Source of the DNA: Sphagnum compactum
Taxonomy: Eukaryota > Bryophyta > Sphagnopsida > Sphagnales
Direction: 5' to 3'
Assembly: GCA_965153455.1 (NCBI GenBank)
Contig: OZ234498.1
Coordinates: 17,980,001-18,044,000 of the forward strand
Length of the DNA: 64,000 bases
Shown: piece by piece, positions 46,701-59,600 of the stretch
How positions within the stretch are numbered: position 1 is the stretch's first letter
How the letters are laid out: each line of letters starts with the position of its first letter
Translations under genes and position numbers: made by a program
Notes under the pieces: generated by a model
The model's input: only the letters and a program-made list of their open reading frames with translations
The model's database searches: none
Told to the model about the DNA's origin: nothing

Positions 46701-49700
46701 ACAAAACAATGAGGGAAAAGTTGTTCAGGCACTTGACAAAGCTCTAAATGGGGGAGACATTGCTGGTGCTTATTGTTGTGTATATGAAGAGGACTTTTGT
46801 AACGTTGACAACTTGCCTGCCGAATGGCAGGGGGAGGTAGTTTCTGCCTCGGCATTCAGCTTATCAGGTCCAATGGATCCTTCGGAACTTTTCGGAGTTC
46901 GGTTTTTGTGTGAGTGGGCAGTTTGTGATTTTCGAGACACCAGGGGTATTGTAACTACTAAGGTGAAAAGGCGGCAGACTGCATTCAGGGACATGTCACG
47001 TGTATATATGGCTGTTTCTGTCCTACGAATCAGGATGGTAGAAATTGAGCACAAAAGGAGTAGCTTGGGCTCCTCCATGCAGAAGAGGGCTGCAACTTTT
47101 CCACTGCAAGCACACACAAAGAGGGAGAAAGGGAAAACAGGTTTTCTTGGCACAATGACAACAGAGGGATCAGGTATCCAGGCTTGCAGAACTGTTTATG
47201 AGGCCTCCAAACATCACTTCAGCCCTGGTTGGATGCATGACCTGATTTATGCTTGGTTGGATCAGCATGATTTGTGGAGAGGAGACACCTCAGAGCGGCT
47301 GCCAGTCCTGTTGGCTGAACTTGTGAGAGAGGGTTTGTTTCAACCTGATGCATATGTGAGGCAGCTACTTTGTAATGGAGTGGTGAACCTGGAACCCACC
47401 ACAGTTGATCGAGTGCGAGTGGCTCGTCACAGATATATTTTGCAGAATCTCCCATCACCACCTGGCTTCAATTTGCATGATGGAATGGCCATTGATCCTT
47501 CACTCTCTGAGGCTTATCAGCTTTACCAAAATGAGTGGCGATCTGCACTCTATGTTCTAGGGAACCAACTGAATCTTGTCCCTCAGGTTCCCACATTGGC
47601 TGCCTGGCAGGTACACAAAGGTGGGTCAAGAAATTGTGCCAGGATACAATCTTCTGGACTTCATCAAACAACAGAAGAGATCTTCCACAGGTCTAAGAGC
47701 CACAGATGGAAACGGAAATCTGCAGAACTGAAGCAACTTATTGCCACATGTCTCCAGCTTCCTGAGACTTGTGTTGCTGCTGCAATAAAGCCTCTAGAAA
47801 CAAAAACAAGCAGAGGGATGGTAAATAGTTTGAAAAGACCAGCAGCATTGGCTTTCAATAGCAAGGAGAGAGACCCCACTCCAGGCTGTGAGGATTGTAG
47901 TAAAAGTAAGCAACTGAAGACAGTTGAATCAAAAGGGTTCATTGTGGCTGCTGTTGGCGATGAAGAAGACACATGGTGGTTGAAAAGGGGGCCAAAGGTA
48001 GTAGTGGAAGCTGTAAAGGTTGAGCTCCTAGCCAAACCTTTAGTAAAGCAAAGTCGAGGAAGACCAAAGGCTGTGAGAAAAACTCAAAGTCTGGCACAAC
48101 TGGCTGCTACCCACATTGAGAGCAACCAAGGCACATCATCCAGCCACTTGTTTGAACCAAAAGTAAGCTGTCCACACCACCAACCAGCACCTGATGCTGC
48201 GAATATCTTGCAAGCCAAAGAGAGTAACAAAGTACAGAAGACAGGGAACCTTCACTCTATAGTAGCAGCAATGAAACGCCTTCGAGTGGGTGAGAATCGC
48301 TTGATCATTAGCTGGTTGGATAGCTTAGTGCGCAGCCTTGTTAGCAGTGGGGGATATTGTAATCCAGGCATGCAAGCTAATGAATTTCCTAATCCTGCTT
48401 CTGTTTTCGAGCAAGAAAGTGTGTTGCAATGGCGGCTGGGAGAGGAACAGCTTGCCATCATTGTGCTTGTTATGGACACTGGGAATGATTTGTACTCATT
48501 GTTGCACTTCCTGCTGTGGCTGCTACCCATTGCAACCACTTCACCTGTCAACCCCCCAGGTCATGTTGGCAGAAGTGTTGGTGTCCTAACTGGCAATAAA
48601 GAGAGCTCTATGTGTGATGTGGGAGAAGCAGTGATTTTATCGTGTCTGCGAAGGTGAGGAAGACTGCACCTGACACCCAAGGGACCAAAGGTTGGGCCTT
48701 CAAGGCATTTGAACTCTAAATGCTGACCTACTCCCAGCAATACAGTCTCCTGATCATCTGTTGGCCTTTGGATGCTGCCATTTTGTGAGAGCTCGTGTTG
48801 TCCTTGTCAGCTGGTCCAAGTCTGTGGTGTGTGTGAAGTCATGTTTGGTCTGGTTATATTCTGCTGATCCTTTGAGGAGTTGTCCCTTGAGTTCCTTGCA
48901 GTGTGTTCAACCTGATCCAGGTCTATCTGAGGAGATATTCTTCAGGAAACTTCTGTTCTGACCAGTTTCTATACTTGGTTCACTTGATCTTGAACTGCTG
49001 GTCCAGTCCTGGAAAGGCCCAATGGTTTTATTATGCACATGTTGTGACATTGAGCCTGCTGGCTGGAGAACTGAGGATGAATGCCTTATGATAAGTATCA
49101 ATTTATATTGGTGGATTAACAGTTCAGAACCATTGAAGTTGTCAAGCTCTTTTATGAAGTTTGTGGACCTGAAAGAATCCTGTTGATCTGCTTTTTAAAG
49201 TGTGAGACATTTCCATGACTTTTCACTTGATGGATGACTGTCAAGAGAGATATGTTGCATGGCTTGCCTTTAGTGAGAGCTTATTTCTGCAGTATTGAGT
49301 TGCAGGTATGAGGGTGTACTGGCAGCTATGGATCTTCTACCACAGGCTTTATCAGCAGGAATGCAAAGAGCAGCAAATGTCATGGCCACTGTTCCAGGAG
49401 GCCAAGCAGGGTGCTCAGCCTTGTTATGCTACGTCCGGGATCTTTTGAGAAAGTATGGGAGCCTTGCAAGTGTACAATCCTGGGAGAAGAGCTGGAAGAC
49501 AACTTGTGATCAGCGCCTGGGTTCTGAGTTGGAGGCACTGAAAGCAGGTGACAGTGAGGGTGGATTTGGAATGGTTGGAGGTATGGGTGATCACCAGGAT
49601 GACCCTAACCTGCCACGTCTCACAGGCCGCCTAGAAAGGGTTGGGAGAAGTATGAAGGACATTGTTGTACATGGTATGAATGAGACTATGTTCAGTATGA

Positions 49701-52700
49701 TGAACAGGGAACGTGACCCAGCAGCCTCTGCAGTTGTAGGTGCAGATCTGGTTGAGGATGGTTACCTTGCAGCCCAGCAAGTAGTGGGGGGTCTAATGGA
49801 TTCCATTAGACAAAATGGAGGTGGTGCACCACAATCAGACTCAGCGCTTGTGGCTGCAGCTGTCAGTACTGTGGTTGGGAATGCAGGGCTTGCTGTCACC
49901 AGTGTATTGGATACTCTTGGTTACAACAATACAGGAGCTACTGCTGCAGGCAGCAGTGCTGCCATAAGGTGTGCAATTTGGCAATGTTCGTCATGTTTTC
50001 TTTTTCAATCTCTGTTTTGGTATCATACTATGTGTGCTCACTCGGTCACTGTGATATCCCTTATGCTGTTTTCTTTTAAGCATGCTTGTCTACATCAGTT
50101 GCTTTGCCTGGTACGAGAGAATACTAGCCCATCACCTTTCACCAGGCTGCTATTTGTTTTTGTGCCCAGCCTTTTCTCCCAAGGCAGCTCAGCTTGGTAG
50201 AGTTATGCTCTGAAGTTGGATAATGTAGTCACATTTTGTAGATTCAACTGTTAGGGGTGTGTCATTTCATGTTTCTTTATCACTTACCCTTGAGTGTATG
50301 TAACGTTGCATGTCATGAAGGCTGAAACTAATGAAGAAACTATGTCTCCTGCTACTAGGTGTGGGCGGCGAGTATTGCAAATGCATGTATACTGTTTGCA
50401 GTTGTTGAAGGATGCTCTTGGTGAGGGCCAAACCCGTATGCTGGAAGTTGCTTTAGCAGCAAAAGCAGGTGAAGTTGTGATGGATGGTGTGGGGCACTCA
50501 CCAGGAAGACCTCAACGCTCACAGTTTCATCTCTCTCCAGAAACTCCTGAGTCCAACTCAGCCTTGGTCAATGACGTGGGAGGGTCTCCAGGTTTGGGCC
50601 GAGCCATGACTGCAGCTGCTGCTGTAGCTGCACTTGTTGCAAGCTTGGTGGTGAATGGCATCACAAACCTTGAACGCATGATATCTGTTCTGCACATTGG
50701 GGATGGGCTGGAAAATTTGCAGCTTCTGAAGCTAGGGGGTCCAACATCCAATGGCATGCTGCGAGTAGGCAGCATTGTAAGCAATTCGAAAGGAGACATG
50801 TTGACAGAAGCAAACATCTACTGGTTCCGAGTCTTGATTGGTGATTGTCGAACTGTGGTAGGAGGCCTAGTTGCAGATCTCTTAGGAGAGTCAACAGTAC
50901 TGGGTCTTGCACACATCCAACGTGCTATGCCTCTTGCTACTGTTTTCCCCCCAGCTTATGCTATTTTCGCAGCTGCATTACATAGGCACCAACCTGGTCA
51001 TAAGAACAACAGCAATCGGGAAGACACAGTTGCACAGGCCGTCACTGTTGCTGCGAATGACATGGTTGCATTTGAGCCTTTTCGAGACGTTTGCTTACGG
51101 GATACACGGGCTCTTTACTTGTTCCTGTCAGATGATGCTACTGAGAGGGAGTATGCAGCAATGCTGGATATGCAAGGCTTGGAAGTAAATAAGAAGATTT
51201 TGGCTATCATGCCACTTTGTGCTCGTCTCTTTTTGTATGCTCTCTTGGACTGGAAGATGTCAGATGATGATGTCTGGGGTCAAGGCCAACCCCACACTTC
51301 CACTGAACCAGGGCAGGTGGAGCACCTTGTCCAGGTATGTGCCACTTATGCTTTTGTAAATACAACGAGTTTGCCCTAGTAAATGAGGATGTACACAATG
51401 ATTACTAAACTGATGACCAAGTTCTCGTCTGGAATTGTTGTTCCCACTCTGTATAAATTAAGAATTTGAGCCATGATGAGGATCCTGATGAGCAGGGTCT
51501 CACCTGGAGTGATTTTCTGCTACAATAATCTATTACAATCCTGCAGGAGGGATTGTCAATGAAGTTTTATATGGTACTTGTATCAATCTTGTAGGTTTCG
51601 GGCCTTTTGTGATTTCTTTTTGCAAAATACCTGTTTGAATGTGAATATGAAATGTCATGTTTAGGTTGGATGGAGGGGTCTTATCACAGATTTACCATGA
51701 ATGTTTCTGGTCTAGGGTCTATGTTCAAAACTGTTATTGCTATTTCTGATGTGGAACTAATGTGCATCTCTGAAACTAGTGGCCTTGATTGAGTTGATTA
51801 CAATGGTGTGATTTTGTTTGATGGTTTCTGAAAAGGGACAGATGGGTATTTGTAACAGGTGTTGGATGAGCTACAGGCAGCTACATTCCATTGGCAATGG
51901 GTGGAGCTGCGTCTACTGCTGAATGAACAAGTTGTACTGGAAAGGCTCAAGACTCATTCTCAAAGTGCCCAGGAAGCTTTGCAGGCAGCTGTGGCAGGAT
52001 CAGATGGACAGCTTGCTGAATGCGAGAAAACCTTCACAGAAGTGGTTCTTACTCGTTTATTAGTCCGTCCAGAGGCAGCAGCACTGTATTCTGAAGTAGT
52101 TCATTCACTTGGGCGGGCACTAGAGGAGTATCTCATACTGCGGGTATGTCCTTGACTTTAGTATCTGTTTCTGAGTTTGTACCATAAAATGTTCTGCTTT
52201 GTTGTCAGTACCTTCACTAGCTGGGCTCTAGTTTGTAAGTAGCTGATTTCTGTGGATTTGTCAATCTGGCCAAGATGCAGACAAGATATGTGTTGTTTGT
52301 CTACTTATTTGTGGTTAGTTTTTTCCGACCTGAGGAGGGATATTCACTTTACAGAGTGTCACAGTTTAGTCAGTAAAGTTTTACTGGTTTATTGGTTGTA
52401 ACAGAGAGCCTAGGTTGGTGCATAGACATTTCACAGGCTATAACACTGAGCAGTCAAATGGTCCTCTCTCCTGGTTCTGATGTCATGAAGATTCTCAAGG
52501 TTCTACTCAGAGTTTCTGACCAAGAAAGTTTTCTCTTGAGTCTGGATATGAGTTTCTGGTTCACTGGAAGGCAAGTTGAAAATCTCTCCATGGAGAGGAG
52601 CCTCTGCTTTCTAAGGCAGCTTAGCTGTCTGAATTGTCTTCTTTGTTAACACAAACTTTTGCAAATTATTGCTGTTATGAGCTCAAGTTTGTTGGGCAGT

Positions 52701-55199
52701 CATGATTTTGATTCTGGAGCTCAGATTGACCAGGTTCATCCAAGAACAATAACCAATGTGGCTGATTACAAGATGGGTGGTATCAATACATTGCCACAGA
52801 GAGGGGCTTTCAGTCCAGATGGCAGTGGAAGTAGTCCTCCACAGTAAGAATCTTTGTGGAGGCTTACATTTGGAGAACCACTGTTATATTTTTCAGGTAA
52901 AATGGGTGCTTGAAGGCCCTGATGTGCTGGCTGGGCAGAAGTCTCTGTGCCAACTCCTTGAAAGATTTGCAGAGCGCCAGGGCTTTTCCACAAGCAGTCT
53001 TCGTCGAATTAAACCATGGGGCTGGCATCCACCAAAAACAAAAGTCAGAGATACACTGGGTTGTGATGAGCTGAAGCAACAGTCACAGGATGGATCACCA
53101 GAAGAAGGGGAAGTTGAGGATGGTGGGATGGATTCCCAGAAACAAGAAGAGAAGCAACCGTGTCAGGGGTCAAATGTGTCCACATGCAAGCCTTTTGCGA
53201 GTGAGAAGGCCTTGGCTGATCTTGTGCTTCCTTGCCTTGTCCGCAGCTCCAATGACACCTGCAGTGGCTTTGCCTTTGAGTTAGTGAAGCAAATGAGTAA
53301 CCTTGAGCAACAAATCAGCAGTCTATCTCAGTCTAGTGGACGAGCTGCCCTAACTGTAGCACCTGGTGGTGATGGCATTCTTGGGCCAAAAGGCTCAGGG
53401 GGTCGTTGGGGAGGACGAAGTGGGCTAGATGTTGGTAGCCCAGGCTTGGGACGACGTTCAGCAGCCTCTGTGTCAGAGTCCACACGACTGACGGCAGCAG
53501 CTTTGCAAATATCATTGTGGTTGCGTCTCCAGTTCCTCCTTCCCCTCCTACCTATGATCCAGACTGAAAGGTAATGCAACAATTTGCAGGCTAGCATTCA
53601 CTGCCATATGGTGTAACCAGTAGTTGAAGGCTTTAGAGCAGACTTGTAAGACTGTGATTGGTGAGAAAGTCTTGCTTATTAATAGGACATTACACCTTAG
53701 TTACTATGTTGTCTACAAATTATATCCACAGAAAGTCTCTGGGTGTGTTAGACTGCCACAGTGCAGCCTGGAGTTTCATAAGATCAGTCATCTATCAAAT
53801 CTGGCATTTCATCCTCTGGCAAGAGGGCCTTTGCTTAGAATGGATACTATGTGCTTGCTTTTTACTGAGAAGACCATGTCTTTCATAGAAATGATGTGAT
53901 TGGTGAATTCAAATAATTTACATATCTGAGGATGCACTTTCTGGTCAAAGGGCTCACAGAATTGGAAAGGAAATTCAGGTAAGTCATCAAACTGCTATGA
54001 TGTGGCCAATGAGTCTAACAGGTGATGTTCTGGCTCTATGACAGGGAACAACAATCTGGACGAAATATGCGCCAGACACTTGCAATTGTACTATTGCGAC
54101 TGCTGGGTACCCGGGTTGTTCAGGAGGCAGCTGAACCAGTTTCGTGCACTCAAATTTGGGACTCTGTTTCAACCAGTGACTTTGAGAGAAGTGCAGAAGC
54201 AGCAGCAGCCTCTGCAGGTGAAGGTCTGTTTAATAGGCTTTTGAGTGTTCTTCATGCACTACTTAGCAGTACTTGGGCAGTGTGGTTGAAGCCTTGGCCT
54301 TTGAGCAAGGGACAGATCAGACCCTTGCAGGAGATTCCATCTTTTGACCGAGAGGCTGTAGAACGGATGCAGGTGGGTGCTTAACTTCAACAAATTCTTG
54401 TCTACCAGCTGGAAATTGCTTTCATTTCCAATATTTGTCTTTGATGTCCATATTAACTTGTCAGCACCATTCTTTCCACTCCTCATGCTTTGTCCTTTCA
54501 AGTTCATCCTCATCCATGCGATAGGCATCCAACATGTCATTGGTATGATGTTTTGTGACAGATGGTTGCATGTTGTCATGGGTTATCTGGTATGTTTGTC
54601 TTGGTATTCAGGGGTGCTATGACATGGCTGGTTTGAGTACTTGTTTTTAATAATAGTTCAGGGAACTTGCATGGGGGTTATAATCATTTGTTTCCTACCT
54701 GGTTATTGTTGGCTTAGAAAGGAAGAGCGAGTGTGAATTGATGGAGGGTGTCTGAAGCATTACTATCATGTGGCTTTCTTTGCAGGCGGATGTGGAGCAC
54801 ATGCAAGTTTCTGCTGGGGTACGAGTCCGCCTATTTGCAGCACTGCCATCACTCCTTCCACTGCCTGGAGCCAAGATTTCTGCTGCACCCCCTCAAATAC
54901 CCCCAGGAGCCCTTGCCCTTGTGGAGGGCAGTATTTTCAGTACAGTGAGTTCCTCTCAAAGGTTTAATCCTCCTCTTGAAGCCAGCCTTGGAAAAGTGAA
55001 AGGGGTGCACACTGTAGGTGCAGACCCAGAGTTGGAGGTGGATCCATGGATGTCACTAGAAGATGGGGTAGGAGCAGTGAGTGGGCCTATTGGAGGAGGT
55101 GAAGTTGGGAACTTGAAGGCGATTGCTTGGTTGAGGGGGGCAGTGCGTGTGCGACGGAGTCCTCTCACATATGTAGGTGCTGTAGATGATGACTCTTGA
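40682..55199 (+). CDS. MED12: Mediator subunit MED12 (CRP/CCT homologue), 15 exons
   Basis: MED12 is the nuclear scaffold of the Mediator kinase module, working with CDK8, cyclin C and MED13 to tune RNA polymerase II transcription. Exons: 40682-40809, 41953-42012, 42537-42642, 42927-43004, 43361-43414, 43943-44050, 44285-44431, 45630-45926, 46183-48653, 49306-49968, 50359-51334, 51859-52143, 52897-53570, 54045-54372 and 54786-55199. Phases agree throughout and total 6789 nt (2262 aa), close to Arabidopsis MED12. The N-terminus MHRYSAAG resembles that of Arabidopsis. The Med12 region follows with LAPYKLRCEREPL, RLGPPDFYPSTSN, QVYGVPLSG and LRATWFVKIVTLNQ (about 214-227). Later conserved segments are TPGCEDC (about 891), VRKTQSLAQLAA, KVSCPHH, FHWQWVELRLLLNEQ, LLTRLLVRPEA-like and RLQFLLPLLP. 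Exon 9 is unusually large (2.47 kb). Intron 6 uses a GC donor. The C-terminal ~100 residues are weakly conserved. Confidence 0.96.
44051..44284 (+). other. GC-AG intron of MED12 (intron 6)
   Basis: Exon 6 ends with ...AAGTGGATTGAG and the intron opens with GCAAGT. The acceptor is CTTCAG before GATCTATCACAAAGG. This joins KWIE to DLSQRKRLRAL in phase 0, as in known MED12 proteins. The nearest GT (four bases later) would shift the frame. AG|GCAAGT is the classic strong context of GC-AG introns. Confidence 0.88.
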
Positions 55200-56540
55200 T
55201 TCATTCCTGGGCCGCAACATGGCCTATATCTCTAATAATACTAATCAAACCGCAAACTCAACAGGATCAGCTCCCATTTGTATCATATGTATCATGTTTT
55301 TCTGGTGGGTTGACTTCCCCAGTCTCAGCATTGGTACTGGAAGGGGGACCCTGAAATGCCAGTACTACGCATGCTGGTCCAGGGGCATCGTATCAACTTC
55401 AGCTGATTCTAACAGGTACGTTTGTTGGACATCCTTGTTCATAATGTGGAAGTGTATTCCACAGTTAACATTCCATTAACTGCAGTCCCTTCCATTTCAC
55501 TCTAGTGTTAGCCCCATTTGACCGGATGCAAGAAATTCCCAGCCTGGTTGTCTGGTCCACCAGTGAAATTTCATTAGCAGAATTGAAATATTGTGCAGCT
55601 GAGAGTGTGTTCTTGTTTTATGTTAGAACACAACTGTGAAATATATGAAAATTGTCAGGTGCACTACCCTTCATGCCATGCATCTCAATAAACTTTTGTG
55701 GTCTTCTGATTCAACATTTCTGTTTTACAGGAGGAGAGGCACTGACAAACAGACAATATTCAATTGAAGAATCTAGCTGAATTTCAGTGAGGCCTCCTTT
55801 TCAAAGCAAACACAGATAATTTCTGTCTGTGCTTTTCTTTTGGTCACATTCTTTTGTTGCACACTGGATGACATGCTCAAAACCATATTGTGGAGATTCT
55901 GAGTGTGTCAGTTTTGTGAAATTGTCTGGGTGCAAGGGCCTGTCTCGTTTGTAGCCCATAATATTTAGACACTGGGCTTCTTTTGTTGTGAAATGAGTCC
56001 TGTTTTCCAATCTGACATCAAGGACACCTGTTCAACCAATGGGAATGCAATTTAGTGGCATTGAGTTTGTGTTGAGTATCCCATGTCATCTCTCCTATAC
56101 AATCATTTATGAAATCATACAAGCAGAGGTTTGATTGATGGTTTGACTGGAACTTGAAACTAGATAGAACAAGGTGAGTCTTAAATAACTTAGAGGTTCT
56201 AATTGCACTGGCAGTCCTTGTCACTGTCTAGGCAGCCCTCACTTGTATAGGAACTGTGCAGGCATGCTCACCAAATGGCTTCTGTCTGCAGAAAGGGATG
56301 GTTTGGATGATGGCAAAATGATGAATTCAATTGCATGCAGAAGCATAGTCATCTTGGGAATCTCATCAAAAGGAGCTCTATTTCGTAGCTTTTTGAGTGG
56401 TGAAGGCACATGGGTATAGAGGTTGGATGATGGGATTTTGCCTTGGGTTTTTTGCATCTTGGCAAATGGGTCAATGTAGAGATGGCAATCTGCACTTTGG
56501 TGGTTCACACTCATTGGCATTAGCTCCTTTTGTATCATCA
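55200..56540. other. MED12 3' region and intergenic DNA
   Basis: The first ~500 bases are the likely 3' untranslated region, with a candidate poly(A) signal at 55687. CAG|GTACG near 55415 hints at a possible 3'UTR intron. Beyond 55.75 kb only short unrecognised frames occur. Confidence 0.35.
55687..55692 (+). promoter_or_regulatory. Candidate poly(A) signal AATAAA for MED12
   Basis: A canonical AATAAA followed by TTTTGTGG/TTCTGATT-type T/G-rich sequence lies 488 bases after the MED12 stop. Plant poly(A) signals are loose, so this is only a good candidate. Confidence 0.45.
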
Positions 56541-56547
56541 AATTCCT

Positions 56548-56678
56548 GGGAACTCAAGATATTGGCTCCTTTCCATGGTGAAAACACAAATGTACCATCA
56601 TCAAATAAATGCTTGGGATCTCAAGATATTGGCTCCTTTCTATGGTGACAACACAAATGTACCATGATCAAATGCTTT
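56548..56678. repeat. ~65-bp tandem duplication
   Basis: 56548-56614 and 56615-56678 are adjacent copies sharing CTCAAGATATTGGCTCCTTT, ATGGTGA and AACACAAATGTACCAT. A three-base difference in length and a few substitutions separate them, and a third start (GGGAATTCAA) follows at 56679. No coding role. Confidence 0.8.
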
Positions 56679-56699
56679 GGGAATTCAACACGTTCAATC

Positions 56700-59600
56700 A
56701 ATTGGAGAGAACTAAAATGGTCCATCAGTTGGGATGTTCATTGGTGGTTCAGGAGATGGTGTGCCACATCTATTGTTCTTAGCATCAACACAAATGACAC
56801 AAGGCCTTAGAGTGGAGAAAGAGGAAGACTAAGAGGAGGATGAGGAAGAGAAGAAATCTAGTGGCAACATGTGAACCAAGAGCAACTCTTAACAAAAGCA
56901 TTTGTTGCACATTTTCTATACATGCAACATTGTTTTGTCCTTTGTCAGTGTTGAAGCTTGGTTGTTGCATTTGAAATGTGTGTGTGGAGGTTTGGAGTGA
57001 TTTGATCAAAGAATTGATGATAGTTTGCATGTTTGTTACGTTGATGAGGTTTTAAGGTTATCCAATGAGGAGGATAAGCTATACATAGAATATAAAATAG
57101 GCTTTCATGAGGGTTGTTATAAAAAATAATGTTAAAAAATGGAGTATAATCAACCTTCCTTTAACTATATCTAATATCTACTTAGTAAAAAACCTTCAAC
57201 CATCTTAGCTTCACAAAAGAAATAAAAGAGTGATTTAGTGTGATTTGTGCCCAAACCAAATCTAAGATTCATCATTGTCACATAATGGACTTGTGACATG
57301 CCACATCCTTGCAAGAGGCATCAGTGTGTTACATAATTATTTTTGTAAGTTTCCATGACAACAACATTTAAATTGGGGTTGTAAAAAGGTGAAAATGCAA
57401 TCCACGAGCAATACTGTCTTAATGAAAGCGATGTCATGGAAAACAAGTGCAAATTATTCTTACTTTCAAGAGGGCTACTATTAGTCACGTACTCTATTAC
57501 AACTACTCAAGTAATAGTAGGGAAATTTTTACTTAATGAGTAAAAATTAAGTAATACATTATTTTATTACAACCATTTAGATAATAAATAAGTAGTAATT
57601 TATGCAAAGAAAAAGAGAAGAGGGTAGGAACTGTCATTTAAAAACCACTTTACCATCATGATAGTAAATTACTATAATGGTGTAAAATCCAAAGGGAATA
57701 TAGAAAACAAGAGAGTATGATAAGGAAACTAGGAGGTAACTACCTTCTAGACTAGACTCTCGCTAGACCTTTAGTATGTTAGAATGATGACTAGTGGGTT
57801 TGCAAGCCTCCCACATTTGTTGTTTTCCTTTTATAATGCTTGTAGATTGTTTGGTGGTGTTGTCTATTATCTACAACCCCCTTGTAGACCTTTTGTAGCA
57901 ACTTCCTACCATCTATAGCAACATCTTACCCTCTGCAAAACCCAAACATGAGAGATTACCTCCTTGCCATTATCTTCAATGGCAATTACTTCCCTACCAC
58001 AAAATACATACATTATTCCAAAATATAAAACAGATAACATAGAATATGTTCATTTTTTATAGAAGAAAAGAAGAACAAATATAAAAGAAGAACAAACTTT
58101 ATATAAATTAACATAACTATTCTCCCCCTCTCCTCAAGTACTTCAAGTGCAAGAGAAGACACAACCAAACATGCTTACACTCAACCATTTTCCATTGTAA
58201 GAAATACGTACATTCCATTCTCATATTCTCCCCCTCTCTAATGACATACTCTATTTTAAAAAGAAGGGATAGATTATAATAATGCAAAAAATGGAATACA
58301 ATAGAATGATCCACAATCCCCTTCTATCCTATTCTTAATCACCTTCCTCCCATACCACACAAGATCCATATGCCTTCCATGAACATATCCTAATCCTTAT
58401 TAGGAATCCATACATGATTGGTGGATTACCACTACCATTCATCTAATTAACCCCATTAGCTTCATCCTTTGATAAAGGATGATAAGTTATTACCATTAAT
58501 AACCCTCTAATTACTAGAATGCCCATAGCACTAATTAGCCTAAAATTTTTTACCCTTAATAGGGATATTAATGTCTTGAAATTTCATGCGGCCATAATTT
58601 TTTTGAAATGTAAACAATTTGCAAATCAAACCCATAATTATATGACCATCAAATTTTCCAATGCCACCTTAAACTTTTCAAATTGGAAATGATTTGCCCA
58701 TCCAAATTGTGTTAAAAAGTGTAATGCTTATGGGACACCTTATGTCATAAAACTCCAAATGATTTTGATTGTTGAGATTTTTAAGAAAATAATCATCGAT
58801 TTTTTTTGTTTTATGTGAATGTATCATTCTCTTTGACCTTCACATGCCTTTAGCCTATTTTTGGTTAAATCTGTTGTGTTGCCTAGGATAGGATCACAAG
58901 CCCAAGGTTAAGGCCATCATAATTTGGGGGTTAACATGGAAATAGTGGTTTAAAAGTTACTACTAATGGGCAAACTCACTCAAAAGCATTATAGCAACAA
59001 TCTTGATAGGCAATTTGAATGGTAAAACAATAATCTATAGCAAGATGTTGAATGCATTTAAAATTGACTTGACACAAGGAAAGTTTGTAATGAAAAAGTT
59101 GTTGAGGGGTGTAGTCAAAAGGAGTAGAGAAATTAAGGCCAAACTTTTTTGAGATTCAAAGTTAGTGTTTCTATTCAAACCTTGAGAATTACTCAAAGCA
59201 ATTACTCAAAACTTCGAAACCTGATTGTTGATTTAATAAGTGGAGATGAGATTTGCATACAAGTAAGCAAAGTGAAAGTTGCAAACATTTGTCAGCATAT
59301 ACAAATGAATGAGTACATAATTACCATTTGACAAGCTTTGCCTTAGTCTACATAATTTAAAAAAAGATAATATTTTTGTCTATGCCATTTGAACCTACCT
59401 ATTCCAAGTGTAACTACATCATTCCTTTCCCTTACCCACCAACATGGATATGAAAAATCAAATTAAAATTTGCTTTTTCATGTCCATGTTATGTGATAAC
59501 CTATCTCTTGCAAGCCTTTTTATTAAACCTTTTATGTGCACATTTGCATGGACATGAAATGTCACAATTTCTAAATTTTGCATAAATGATGGTGAATTAG

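Noticed and set aside
46770-47153. 127-codon minus-strand frame opposite MED12 exon 9
   Set aside because: Antisense to a conserved coding exon and without recognisable motifs.
51461-51560. Possible C/D snoRNA in a MED12 intron (ATGATGA near 51473 and CTGA boxes)
   Set aside because: The box spacing is wrong, terminal stems are absent, and no guide complementarity could be tested.
53090-53597. Short frames on both strands within MED12 exon 13
   Set aside because: Shadows of the Ser/Gly-rich MED12 coding sequence in other frames.
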